A DNA stretch of 64,000 nt from Rutidosis leptorrhynchoides (lineage: Eukaryota > Streptophyta > Magnoliopsida > Asterales > Asteraceae). Shown here one piece after another: positions 1 to 11,468 of the stretch (the first letter of the stretch is position 1; every line of letters begins with the position of its first letter). Location: assembly GCF_046630445.1 (NCBI RefSeq), contig NC_092340.1:366815001-366879000 (forward strand), in the 5' to 3' direction. Under the pieces are notes generated by a model. That model was not told the origin of the DNA. It made no database searches and saw only the letters and a program-made list of their open reading frames with translations. The translations under genes were made by a program, and so were the position numbers.

Positions 1-1090
1 CAAGAGCTTTATGCACTGGTTTTTGTTACTCGTTACTTGGATATATTCACAGACTTCATCTCAGTATATAATACTGTAATGAAGTTAATATATCTAGGAA
101 GTTCTTTCTCTATCGTATGGTATATTAGGCGTCACAAGATTGTTCGCAGATCATATGATAAAGATCTAGACACCTTTCGACATTATTTTCTCATACTTCC
201 TTGTTTGCTTCTAGCTATACTTATTCACCAGAAGTTCACCTTTAAAGAGGTAAAAAAATAAAGTGACGCTAGCCAAATCTCTATTATATTACGTCCTTTA
301 AAATTAATTTTTTTATTGAGCAGGTAATGTGGACATTCTCTTTATACTTGGAAGCTGTTGCCATACTTCCTCAACTTGTTTTGCTGCAAAGGACTAGAAA
401 TATCGACAACTTGACTGGACAATATGTGTTTCTTCTAGGGTAATACACTTTTCTTTTATGCTTGTATTTATATCCATTTTCTACGTATAATTTAATGCGA
501 TGTAAAGGTTTAGTTTCCTTATTTTTTTTAGAATAATTCGTTATGCAGAGCATACCGTTCGTTGTACATTTTGAACTGGATCTACCGTTACTTCACTGAG
601 CCTCATTATGTTCACTGGATCAGTATGTCTCTTATTCTCTTCTAATATTCCCAATGTAAAAAGAATGAACAAAAGAAACGTAGTAATTTTTTTCAAATTA
701 TACCCTGCTGGTACACCATGTGTGTGTGTGTGTGTGTGTAGTGCTATTGATATTGATATTCTTAATTATATAAGTGTATAACTGTATATTGCTATTATTT
801 AATATTATTAATTAATAATTGATTAATTAATTAAAATACTATTTTATATGACCCAAGAAGTTATTGTAATTAAAAGTACTGCTATCATAACAACGCTGTT
901 GATTTTGCAGCTTGGATTGCTGGCCTGATTCAAACATTGTTGTATGCTGATTTCTTCTACTACTACTTTGAAAGGTAAATCACCTCTTATTTTGAAGCAA
1001 TTTGAGGATTTTTTTTCTTCAAATCTGAAATCATTTAATTTTTGTGAATGCAGCTGGAAGAACAATGTAAAGCTCCAGTTACCAGCTTGA
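1..1090 (+). CDS. ERD2: ER lumen protein-retaining receptor, 3' part (ERD2/KDEL-receptor family)
   Basis: The family is a Golgi/ER multi-pass receptor that retrieves soluble ER proteins bearing C-terminal K/HDEL. Exons by GT-AG junctions: 1-249 (5' end outside the window), 324-439, 549-622, 911-974 and 1054-1090, joining in frame to 179 codons plus TGA. Family landmarks seen: QELYALVFVTRYLDIFTDF, RRSYDKDLDTFRHYF, YLEAVAILPQLVLLQRTRN, DNLTGQYVFLLGAYR, NWIYRYFTEPHYVHW, LYADFFYYYF and the C-terminal SWKNNVKLQLPA. Compared with the usual ~215 residues, only about 36 N-terminal residues are missing, off the left edge. Most of the hydrophobic segments are present. The third intron holds a (GT)n run near 719-738. 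Converges with the ankyrin gene, leaving a 264-bp spacer. Family assignment is very secure; which paralogue is not known. Confidence 0.95.
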
Positions 1091-1354
1091 TAATCATCTT
1101 ATGATAATGGTAGAGTCAGATGATAGAGTTTTAAGGATCATACTTATTATAGAGTTTGTCGTTGAGAGGTGTTCGCCATTTCCTTTTTTTTTTGTTCTTA
1201 ACTTTCTATAATGGGATTGTAACACCTCCCTTCCCCCATCCCCAAAGTAGCAGATCATTTTTCAGAGATTTTTATTGCGAAATGATAACTTAGATACAAA
1301 GTAATGCGGGTCTAGTTATTTACATAAAAAATCTAATTAAACTGTTGTCTATAT

Positions 1355-4280
1355 CTATACATCGATAAAAATGCTTGGCCCGTATGTCGAATAAACCAGT
1401 TCCACAAGCAACGGGAACTGAAGCATAGCAAATAAGCTAACAGGAACCGATGCAAACAATGTAGCAGGTGCAGCTATCCATGGTATTTTATCACGAAGTA
1501 CTAATGCGAGTGTTGCACTAAATGCTATCATTGTAGCAGCAAGTGACAAAAATAGTGACACGAGCGCGATCATCATCCTTTTAGGTAGCGCGTAGTGAAA
1601 ATCTTCTTCCGCATATCGGTAAGTAATTATTGCTAGAAACATTAAAACGGAATTCGTTGAAGCGAATAATGCAATGGCATCCGATACTATAAATACGAGA
1701 AATATTCTATCGTTTAGGAACAATGGTAAGCCGTTACTGTCATTGCCACCTGGCATTGTAAAGGCGGCTGCAATTGCTAGGGTAACAATGAGGGCACTCA
1801 CGACCGTAGATGATGCTGATGTGTCCTTCATCCATGCTTCTCCTTCTTTAACCAAGTCCTTGTGTTCTTTGGTAAATACCATTCTTGGTGTCATGCGATC
1901 ATTATTTGAAGCTTCTTTATATATAGGCTCAACAAGCTTCTCCACCTTCTGCAAGAACACTAGTGAATTAGGTCACAACTAATGCCAAGAAAATTGTTAC
2001 CTTCTTGTATCTTAAATCATAGCAATGGCTTCTTTGTACGTTGACTAATTTTGACTTTTAGTAATATATATTTAACATTTAACATATGTATATCACGTAG
2101 ATATATCAAACATAAATATTTCAAAATTATATATAGGGCACAAAATCTGAGTATAAAAACTACTAAAATTATGGCCTAACTTTGACCGACCTTGACTTTT
2201 ACCGACTCAGACTTACTTTGACCTGACTTTTTTGTGCTAACCGACTAATTAGACGTGTTGAGCCAAACGGGACGGGCTAGTCACCAAACTAACTATTCGG
2301 TTGAGACGGCCGCCGTTTACAGCATTGAAAAACATGATACCTGGTTATACCCAATAAGTAAACGGGTTATTTCAAAAGTTATGATACCTTGTACCATTGA
2401 AGTTCTCGTTGCATTTGCAAAGCTGCTCCACAGATAGTCTTGAGGCGAGGGAGAGGTGACAACCTTGCAGCTATATGCAATGGGTTGTCTGAATTAGGAT
2501 TCACAGTTGCTGCAAATACCTTATGCCCTGTCATTCGGTACACAAGATTGAAAACTTTTTCTTGACGATATTTAATGGCAGCGATCAACAAATAGAACCC
2601 TTCATCTTCATACCAAACTATATCCGGATAAGTCTCAACACAGGTTTCTATAAGTTCATAAATCCCGTATTTCACAGCTGTAGATACCGTAGTTCCTAGT
2701 ATCTCCCATGCGATATCATGACTACCTTTTTGTATAACAAGTGAGCACATTTGTTCCACTAGTTGTAGTGTCTGTACATGCACTAGTTTTGTTTCGGACA
2801 AACTTTTAGCACACGGGGATATCAGTAGGATCAACTTCGAGATGAATGTCCTGAATGGGTAGTCTGATGCTTTTCCAACATTTACAGGTAAATCTGTAAT
2901 TACGAACCTATAACTGTTAGATTTGTGTATATAGATTGTGATATTTTTCTGTAAATATTAAGAGATCGTACAGGAGTAAATGAGTTGCTGGAAGACGTGT
3001 AGTTTGGTGCCACTAGGAAAAACATGTGGTTTCGAAGCCAAAACTTGTAAGGCGGTCTTACCATTTCTATCTTTCTGACTAACCATATCCGGGTACTTTG
3101 TGACTAGATACAGGGCTACATCTATAGTGAAAGGACATAACCATACAATACAATGTTAGGATTAATAATTTATAGAGGTGGCAATATGGGCGGATCATGC
3201 TAGTGATCAAAACAAATCTGGAAAAAAACAGGTCCTTTTAGTGCAAATTGAACGGTCCCTGTGGTTTGTATCAGAAATCACTGGTGGTCCCTGAACTTTT
3301 ATTTGGTCAAGAATGGTCCCGTGATTTGCATTTTGAATCCCCGATGGTCCTATGGTGCATATCTCAGGGACCATCTTTGACGAAAATATGCAAACCACAA
3401 GGACCATCGGTGATTCAAAATGCAAACCACGGGGACCGTCAGTGATTCAAATGCAAATCACAGGGACCAGCCTTGATGGAAAAAAAAGTTCAGGGACCAC
3501 AGTGATTTCTAATACAAACCATATGGGCCTTTTTTTGATATTTTGTCATTATTATAAATTATTACAATCATAGTCTAAATGATCGTTTTAGGAAGTCTTT
3601 GTTAAAAAATCATAACTTAATTACTTTCCCGACATGTTCAACTTTTTTTAAATGATTTGACTTTTCTGATTCATCAAACAAGAAACACAGCCCAAATCGA
3701 CACAATATAAGTACACAGGTCGAAATAGCCACCTCTAGTATCTTATAAATGCATAATCACACAAATACTAACCACAAAAACCCGCAGTTAGGGAGAGAGT
3801 AACGAGATCAGCACCCGAAACTCCACTATATGGACTCAAACCATTCTCTCCAGGCTCATCTTTAGTCACTTCCAATAAGTACCAAAGTGTATCGTGTCGA
3901 CCGTACCATGCAGCCAGCTTTAACGCAGTGTGTCCTTCTGTATTCGTCACCTGTGCAATGCCTGGATCTTTCGACACTAAAAGTTTCGCATCTATGGTGT
4001 TCCCAATTTTAGCCGCATAGTGTAGGGCCGTGTTTCCATTACAGTTTTTGGACCTAAGCTTGTGAACATCCGTATTCACAATCTTGTTAACGATGTTTTT
4101 AACGAAGCAGTGCGAAGTGTTGGTTCCAATTGCTATGTGCAATGGTGTTTCGCACCTAATGGTGATTTTTTCATCAAGTTTATCGGGGTAAGTATCGAAT
4201 ATATGCGCAACGCTGTCCCAATCGTCATTAATGGCAGCTTTGTAGATAGGGAGGTTACGAATTGTGGCGTTATCATCCAT
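1355..4280 (-). CDS. Ankyrin-repeat protein with C-terminal PGG membrane domain (ITN1/ACD6-like)
   Basis: Four exons on the minus strand: 4280-3773, 3121-2972, 2893-2388 and 1948-1355. The three GT-AG introns join in frame to 585 residues. ATG at 4280 is the first in the open frame. The N-terminal half holds ankyrin units (ETPLHIAIG, GNTALHYAAKIGN, GHTALKLAAWYGRHDTLWYLL, then DRNGKTALQVLA). The middle carries PDIVWYEDEGFYLLIAAI and DNPLHIAARLS. The C-terminus is a PGG domain: PGG at about residues 454-456 (AAAFTMPGGND) followed by hydrophobic helices ending in STYGPSIFIDV. Relatives are plasma-membrane or ER proteins linked to salt, ROS or defence signalling, often in expanded, variable families; no specific role can be given here. 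The first intron (3122-3772) hosts a palindromic MITE. Confidence 0.88.
3205..3545. mobile_element. Palindromic MITE in the first intron of the ankyrin gene
   Basis: A snap-back element. The left arm carries GGTCCCTGTGGTTTGTATC and AATCACTG.TGGTCCCTGAAC. The right arm carries the same motifs inverted, ending with AACCATATGGGCCTTTTTTT. Smaller copies of a GGTCCCTGTGGTTTGCA-like motif recur several times inside on both strands, so the element is built from repeated short units. No protein is encoded; short ORFs across it are shadows. It is non-autonomous and I cannot assign its superfamily. Boundaries are good to about 15 bp. Confidence 0.7.
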
Positions 4281-4629
4281 TATTTTTGGAATTTTGTTAG
4301 TTTTTGAGAGATGGGAAAGTTGATGTTTGTATTAGAGGAGTACTGGGAGTTGACATCGTTGATTTTCATGGGTTTAATATGATGGTGTAGCAGGTGAGTT
4401 TAGTACGTCAAATTATAAATAAAAGTTCAACTTGCAGTCATAGGTCATGAATCAATGAAATTCATATACACATTTACTTACATCACTATTTTTTTTTAAA
4501 ATTACCGGAATCCAGATACGCGTGGGTCTGATGGTATACTATAAATGGTCTGATGTAAGTATTAGTATAACCGACAAACTGTCCAAAACACAATTTCTTG
4601 ATAAACGGAATATCATTTTTATCTTTGAT
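4281..4629. other. Upstream region of the ankyrin/PGG gene
   Basis: AT-rich spacer between the ankyrin gene's ATG and a palindromic MITE. It should hold the promoter and 5'UTR of the minus-strand ankyrin gene. I see no further gene and no sure TATA box. Confidence 0.4.
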
Positions 4630-4990
4630 CATAAAAGGTGTCTGATTTGAATTTAGTGAGTAAAAAGGTTTCTAATTTGAGAAAAAGTCCAATAACGGTA
4701 ATATTCGTTCACATGTGCATCTACATAGACGTCACCTCATCCAATTTTCCGGCGCTACGTCATTGAATTTACCAGTAAAAAAAATTTCGGCGAATTTTAA
4801 GGGTGACCACCTCATCGGAGAAGATGATAACGTGGTGTCACAATCAGGTGACGTCTATGTGAAAACACATGTGGACGAATATTACATTTATTGAACTTTT
4901 TTTTCAAGTCGATTCCTTTGTACGCACTGAATTCAAATCAGACACCCTTGTGGGCAAAGAAAAAAACGGTGTATTCCCTTTATTTGGAAA
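4630..4990. mobile_element. Palindromic MITE between the ankyrin and VPS38 genes
   Basis: Long imperfect inverted repeat. Left arm about 4633-4742 reads GGTGTCTGATTTGAATT, then AATATTCGTTCACATGTG, then ATAGACGTCACCT. Right arm about 4848-4985 is the reverse complement with a few mismatches (GGTGACGTCTATGTG, CACATGTGGACGAATATT, AATTCAAATCAGACACC). A loop of about 100 bp separates them. No coding capacity. It lies about 250 bp beyond the 3' end of VPS38. Superfamily unknown. Confidence 0.7.
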
Positions 4991-5243
4991 TTATGACTTT
5001 TGTATATATGAATCTATCACTTGCATTATTATACTATTACCAAAAACATAAAATTTACAGCATATTAAGACTTCACCAATCTCACCAAAAATGTAGTACC
5101 AGGGAACAACTGAGAACCCATTTGTCTGTTTTTTTCTAATTGAAAACATGATGTGCTTCAATGAAGCTCCCTGCTCCATGTAAAAAAAACCTCAAGAACA
5201 CAAAAATGCTATGTACAAAGACTCGCATACGTCGAACCTCTAA

Positions 5244-7398
5244 TTACGTAGGAATATGTTCTCGAGATATTGTTTTATCTAGCAACTCTTTAAAATTAGC
5301 CAGCACGTGACGTGGTCCTAAACTCTCGACGCCAATACAGTTGAGTAGCTGCTCTAAGTCCTGCATACAGAAGATAAATAAAACAGAATTATAAGGTATT
5401 CCATTTATGAATATTATTAAGCACCTTTTTTATATAAAAAAACACTGACGAAAAATAAAACAAGTGGTAGGAAATAAGAACCTTGTTAAGTAGGAATAGT
5501 GCATAATCTGATCTTGTTGTGTCTTGACAATCCAAGAACAGTGGGAATTTCGTCGGTTTTGAAGGTGAAGTTGATGTCAAATCAAATATGGTTTCAACTG
5601 AAGGTGCATAGTCACATATATATGTTTTAGATGCTCCTAATCGTATAGGGTAGCGTAAAGGAATTTCCATATATAAAGTGATTAATGAAACCGCCTGCAA
5701 CAAAACCACAAATACCAACTGAACCAATTCATGCTATTTTATGAATTCTGTATAAGGTATCATATAGCAAATAAAGACGAGTTGAAATACGAACACAGAC
5801 ATGTGCAATATAACCGAGAGCAGTTGCCGACCTCAAAAGCTCTATTTTATCGGTTAGAAAGTTCATCTTTGTAAAAGGCCGAGCATTCAAATGCATACCC
5901 AAAATAGTCCAAGACGTTGCTTCTTTTGGGTTCACTGCACACATAATTCCGACCAAAATCAATCAAATTACTTAGACTATAATAATAAGGAAGAAAAGTA
6001 GAAGGTTTTTTCCTGTTCGGGCTACCCGGGAGGGAGAGTAATCCGACCCCATACTCCGATGTACGCAGCCCAGCATGATTACTCTTTCTAACCCATCTCT
6101 GACCACCACTAAATATTCGTCCCAGACATGATTTGAACCTGAGACCTCTTGCAAGGAACTCAGGCCTCAACCACTTGGCTATCTAATGATGGTTCAAAAT
6201 ATAATTTTAGGAAGGTATAGTGACAAGTAAGTATTACCTGACCTGTTAGTGCTGACATGTGATTCAAGTTCTTGCTGACGTGTATGTCCAGTCAGCGCTT
6301 TTACAGGATATAGCAGTGAAATTTGTGACGCCAAAACTTGTTGTCTCGCTCTCAGCAACTTTTGTAAAGTCTGTAGATGAACATACCCTTTATCTCCAGC
6401 CAATGATTTATTTGCTTCCTGCACTAAATATACCAGATTATTATTATTATGTTATGCTTCTGATTAATTCAGGGGTCAAATAATTAGTTCCATACTTGTT
6501 GCACCAAAACTGCATACCAATAATGAAATAATTACATATTTACTGCTTATAACCAAATTTGAGAGACATACTATCATTTCACAAACTTTTTCCTTTTGTA
6601 ACAAAACATCTCATTAGAAGTTTCCAAACATGAAATCATATGATTATTATTATTATTATTATAGAGTATCAAGTAGCAAAAGCATATCAGACTAATTACT
6701 ACAATCTGTTTTCTTGCAACTGATGATAAGATTATGATCATTCAGACATTCAGTATTATTTAAAAAATAAAAAAAAACTTTTTTTAATAGGAAACATGTA
6801 TATGTATGACAGTTATAGATCAAAAAGAGGTTTTAATTACCTGTAACCGCTTACGAGCAACAGAAAGAGCAGTACCAGCTACCAAAAGAGGTCTAATCTC
6901 GGCGTTAAGTCGCTCATCCTGCTTCTTTGCTTTCTCTCTTACAACTTTTGAACGCATCGACATGTTTTTCATCATCCGTTTTCGAGATTCCAGTTTATCC
7001 CGCAACTCATCCAACTCATTTTTCCGGGATAACGAGTCTACTTCTAACTAACCAGTCATAGAATTATATATTAAGCATACTAGTAAACCAAGATTCTAAC
7101 AATTACGCAATGCAGGATAACGAGACTACTAATAAATTTCATCATAGTTTTAAACGAAATGCAGGAGATAGTGTAACCAAACACAAATTGATCATATAGG
7201 GATAAAGTGTCTAGCAATCATTTAATATTATTTATGAATTTATGAATTATGAACTTAAATGAAAAACTGATCAGGGTTGAATAAGGAAACTAATGATAAG
7301 CAATTCAATTTTATCTTAACACTCTGTAGGTACCATTTTTATAGAATAAACTATCAAAGATTGTTTTTTTTTTTTTACCTTACATTTTAATGTATAAA

Positions 7399-7480
<82 letters not shown>

Positions 7481-7635
7481 TTTGATCATACCTTTAGAAT
7501 TGTATTAAGTTTCTCTTGGATCAAATACTTGAACCGATTAGTTTCTTCAAGGGCGGACGAAAGACTCGAAAAACGAGCAAGCTCGTGTTGATAATCTTCC
7601 CATTGGATGATCTTCGTTTTCTTCTTTGGTTCCAT
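5244..7635 (-). CDS. VPS38: VPS38/UVRAG-like subunit of the vacuolar PI3-kinase complex
   Basis: Six exons on the minus strand: 7635-7492, 7047-6841, 6418-6238, 5934-5801, 5694-5482 and 5360-5244. All introns are GT-AG and the exons join in frame to 331 residues. Recognised by the plant VPS38 pattern: N-terminal IIQWEDYQHELARFSSLSSAL, a coiled-coil segment (LRDKLESRKRMMKNMSMRSKV) followed by LLVAGTALSVARKRLQ, GYVHLQTLQKLLRARQQ, SWTILGMHL..PFTKM, TALGYIAH, PLRYPIRLG, FPLFLDCQDTTRSDYALFLLNK and C-terminal LGPRHVLANFKELL. The family partners VPS34, VPS15 and ATG6 in complex II, producing PI3P on endosomes for vacuolar sorting. ATG at 7635 is the only plausible start. Intron 1 holds a long (AT)n run and intron 3 a SINE. 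Confidence 0.9.
5998..6195 (-). mobile_element. tRNA-derived SINE in intron 3 of VPS38
   Basis: On the minus strand there is an internal pol III promoter: A box TAGCCAAGTGG (6181-6171) and B box GGTTCAAATC (6139-6130), spaced as in a tRNA. A tRNA-unrelated body follows, containing GGGCTGCGTACATC and CTCCCTCCCGGGTAGCC. Body layout resembles the SINE at 20331. Target duplications are not clear, so ends are approximate. It lies antisense to nothing but sense with VPS38, inside an intron. Confidence 0.75.
7401..7477. repeat. (AT)n microsatellite in VPS38 intron 1
   Basis: About 38 uninterrupted AT dinucleotides, 15 bases inside the first intron donor. Length is likely variable between individuals and prone to assembly error. 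Confidence 0.97.
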
Positions 7636-8683
7636 TCTTTCGTGACTGGTTAATGATGATGATTATTGATTAAAAGTAACAGTAGTAGTAGATCATTGTG
7701 AAATTATTATTATCATTTTTTATTAAATAAATTCATCAGAAATTAGAAGGATTGATTGATTGATGGTAGCGTGGAACAAGAGTAAACAAAATCCCCCTTT
7801 TGATTTGATACAAATTGGTGTTTGACCCAAAACCATGGGAAGAATGTTCTCCGGTTGTGGCAGACCAACTGCCTAACTCCCTCTCTGTTTAATGATATTA
7901 ACTAGTTGTGAAGCCTAGCTTCGCGCCGGGGCTCGTTTTGAATGCGATTTAAAAAAAAAAAAGTCTTCATCTATTTTGTAAAAAAGAATTTTTTTCGACA
8001 TCTAACATTGAAGGGTTGTTCCTTTTGTGAAAGTTGCTTCTTTTAGCGTTCGTTTTTTTTTTTTTTTTTAAAGTTAGTTGATCTATTTTGTAAAAAAGAA
8101 TGTTTTTTGACATCTTTTGGTAGCATTGAAGGGTTGTTCCTTTTATGAAAGTTGCCTCTTTATCGTTGAAAAAAAAAAGGTTAGTTGATTTTTTTGGTAA
8201 AAAAGAATTTTTTTCGACATGTTTTGGAAACATTGAAGGTTGTGAAGAGCTGCTTCTTTTATCGTCGGAGACAAAAAAAAGGTGAAATGACGAAATAACC
8301 CTGATTACTATTGATGAATAGTGTTACTGGGTTTTGTCTATTAGATATATAGATAATTATTAATCGTAATTATATTTTAAACTACAATGTTCTCCGGTTG
8401 TATCCTTTATTGCTTTTTAGTGCATCTGATACTTATCTTTTTTTTTTTTTCGTTAGCATTTTAGGCATGTTAAATTTCCTAGTCATCTATGTTTCGCTCT
8501 CTTGGCTGGAACTTGAGTTTGGTCTCTAGTTTTTTGTCACCGGTTTGGCTAAATTTGGATCTCCTTATGTATTAAAAAGTTAAGTTAAAAAAAAAATTTG
8601 TAACATTTCTTAGGTATGCCGCTTTATTCATAAATCTAAGATTCAATCCATAAGGTCGTTTCAATCGCTTAAGATTAACGTTG
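7636..8683. other. Upstream region of VPS38, left half of a split bidirectional spacer
   Basis: AT-rich DNA with no gene. It presumably holds the VPS38 promoter next to 7636. It contains a threefold tandem repeat (7965-8268) and a 16-bp direct repeat AATGTTCTCCGGTTGT at about 7844 and 8385. Before element D landed at 8684-8688 this spacer continued directly into 17362 and onward, the upstream region of the LYR gene. Confidence 0.5.
7965..8268. repeat. Three diverged tandem copies of a ~105-bp unit
   Basis: Each unit has TTTGTAAAAAAGAAT or a close variant, then TTT.GACAT, then CATTGAAGGGTTGT, then a TGCTTCTTTTA.CGT segment and an A- or T-homopolymer. It is preceded by GCCTAGCTTCGCGCCGGGG at about 7913 and followed near 8340 by TCTATTAGATATATAGATA. 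Those flanks look like the ends of a small non-autonomous transposon, possibly Helitron-like, but I could not confirm its class. A short ORF across it is an artefact of the repeats. Confidence 0.6.
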
Positions 8684-8688
8684 GAAGC

Positions 8689-11430
8689 TGTAACAACCCA
8701 AACCGTAACCGACCAAACACGACGAAATTTCAAACAAAAAAAATTTTCTGGTGCAGGCCATCTGCGCGGCGCGCCAGGTGGCCGCGCGGCGCGCCAAACC
8801 ACCTGGACAGCCCGCTGTCCCCGGAAGTCAATTTAATGAAAATGTTTGACTAGTTCCCGACACATTTAGCTAAAACGCTTTTAACCATGACTTCATATAT
8901 GAAAAACTAGCACGTTTAATTAATAAAATCAAATTTACGAAGCGGGTCCCACATCGACCCAAATTACCCCTTGAGTACCAGAATGCAATATTTGACCATA
9001 AGACTTTTAATACAAAACGAAGCCGAGCATGGCGATTGGGGATACGCTACCCAATCCTAAACAATCCAAAAGCAAGTCTCTAAAGCAAACTATGCAAGTC
9101 TTCTAGTCCTCGCGCTTACCCGAGCCACCAATCCGCATGCAATCTATAAAAAGAGTCAACAACGAGAGGGTAAGCTAATGCTTAGTGAGTAGAATAAATA
9201 TATACATGCATATACAACTTACCTACTCGCATCCACGACATCACATAAATACACATAAATCACTTACCTCATCGTACCAAACGCTAGTATCATCAAATCG
9301 TATAACTAGCAACCTCATAAGCAATCAATAGCTAGTAACGTCAAACCGTACAACTAGCAACATCATTAGCATAAATAAATATAAATAATAAATCAAATTA
9401 AATGCTAGCATCAACAATTACAATTTATGGTTAACCAATCTCTTCGCTAGGGGAACGACTTCGCGAATCAAGTCATCGATGTTCATAACATTCGTTAGCT
9501 TCCAAAAACGGCTATGGCATGCTAACCCCCCGAGGTGTTCCAAAAACGGCTATGGCATCACCCCTCAAGTGTTCCAAAAACGGCTATGGCATCACTTGCT
9601 CAATGTGAGTAGAACACGGCTATTACTCACGCTTTCGTACACCAACACGGCTATGTGTACGGGTAACTCAAATAACAACGTGGGAGTAAAACACGGCTAT
9701 TACTTGCCACTAAATACACAAACACGGCTATTACTTGCCACTAAATGCACAAACACGGCTATGTGCCTTAGTACAAAACATGGACTAATACGGCTAAGTC
9801 CCACAACCTTGGTCACAAAACGGCTATGTGACACCATCAACACGGTACATAAATCATATACATACATATATAGATATTCCACTCACAATAATCATTATGG
9901 ACAAGAACGGCTATGTCCCACCACTACGGTCACAAAACGGCTATGTGACATCATTACTACGGGCAACTATCAATGTGGACAAAATGTCTATATCTCACAA
10001 CTATGGTCACCAAACGGCTATATCCCACAACTATGGTCACCAAACGGCTATGTGACACCATTTCCACGGGCACATAAATCATATACATACATATATAGAT
10101 ATTCCACTCACAATAATCATTATGGACAAGAACGGCTATGTCCCACCACTACGGTCACAAAACGGCTATGTGACATCATTACTACGGGCAACTATCAATG
10201 TGGACAAAATGTCTATATCTCACAACTATGGTCACCAAACGGCTATATCCCACAACTATGGTCACCAAACGGCTATGTGACACCATTTCCACGGGCACAT
10301 AAATCATATACATACATATATAGATATTCCACTCACCTTGAAGTCTTGAAGAATGCTTCCAAGTAATCCGCAACTCGCCAATGGAAAGTACCTATTCCAT
10401 TACCACAATTACAATAATACACTTAGAGTGGATTTACAAATCAACCCAATTCGTCACTAAGTGCAATTTCGACCCAAATGCACTTCCAAGCACAAACCGT
10501 GCCCAAACTAACCAATAGTCACTAACACAAGTGAGAATGGTCCTAATATGCCAATTAAACCCGAACTCAAGTGTTAAACACGTGTCATACCCATTTTGAC
10601 ATTTAAACCCTAATTTTGACCCATAAAGGTCAAAATCTCATTCTTTGCAAGTTTTGACACCAAAACACATTTAACTCGGTTTTTATACTTCAACTTAATC
10701 CATTTTAAGTTTATAAACTTCATTAAATCGCCAATTGGGTCATAATCACCACGAAACCCTAATTTGACCCAAAGTCAAAGTTAGTCAACCAAATAACCCA
10801 AAATGGTTTCCAATACTTCCATAATCACTAACTTAAGTGATTAAACTCAAATTAAAGTTCTAAACATGGCCAATTAGTTCACCAACCCAAAATCCACCAA
10901 CAATTAACAATAAACCCGATTACTAGTATCACTAAACCCATTTCATCACCAAAAAGGGTATTACAACAAATTAACTCAAAACCCTAACTTGAATATCAAA
11001 TTAAATAGATGAAATTCGGAGTTTGAGCTTACCAATACTATCACCGTGTAGCCGAGAACGAAAGGAACAACTTCAAAACCCGAGACTTTGAACGATTCGA
11101 GCTTCTTCTTCACCAAAACCTCCAATCTCTCTCTAAATATTTGGAAGGGATGAATGGACATGAAAAATGATCCAAAACTGATCCAAAGTAGCTAATATGG
11201 CACACAAATCCGGCCCCATGTGATTTTACCCTTTTACCCCTCATTTAATTTAAATAAAAACAAGGGAGTTCTGTCAGCAGCAATCGGCGCGGCGCGCCCC
11301 TACCCCGCGCGGCGCGCGGCCTCTCTGAAACAGATTCTTTTTCATTTTAAACTTTATATAAATAATCCGCGAAACCCAATCTCGAATGTCTTAATGCACA
11401 AACAAGCAAGATAAATATTCGGGTCTTACA
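8689..11430 (-). repeat. Element D 3' LTR
   Basis: On the plus strand it begins TGTAACAACCC and ends GGTCTTACA; in element sense it reads TGTAAGACCCG to GGGTTGTTACA. It contains two pairs of GC-rich palindromic motifs, at 8764-8795 and 11287-11318, and a 225-bp tandem duplication at 9851-10336. Same length as the 5' LTR. Confidence 0.95.
9497..10336. repeat. CGGCTATG-rich array with 225-bp tandem duplication in the D LTR
   Basis: The motif (A)ACGGCTATG recurs more than a dozen times. From 9851 a 225-bp unit occurs twice (9851-10075, 10076-10300) plus a 36-bp partial third copy. Because 225 is a multiple of three, a spurious 295-codon plus-strand ORF runs through it. The same array occurs in the other LTR. 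Confidence 0.9.
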
Positions 11431-11468
11431 ACTCTCCCCCACTTAAAATCGATCACGTCCTCGTGATC
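11431..11468 (-). promoter_or_regulatory. Element D polypurine tract and upstream hairpin
   Basis: In element sense, AAGTGGGGGAGAGT directly precedes the 3' LTR and is the plus-strand primer. Just upstream is a perfect stem-loop, GATCACG AGGA CGTGATC (11451-11468). Element B has a hairpin of the same plan at the same place. Confidence 0.85.

Noticed and set aside
9479-10366. 295-codon open frame in each D LTR
   Set aside because: It runs antisense to the element through a 225-bp (75-codon) tandem repeat, which keeps any frame open. No protein-like composition or domain.
10600-10990. AAACCCTAA telomere-like units in the D LTR
   Set aside because: Single scattered units, not arrays; could be telo-box promoter motifs, but chance is as likely in this sequence context.
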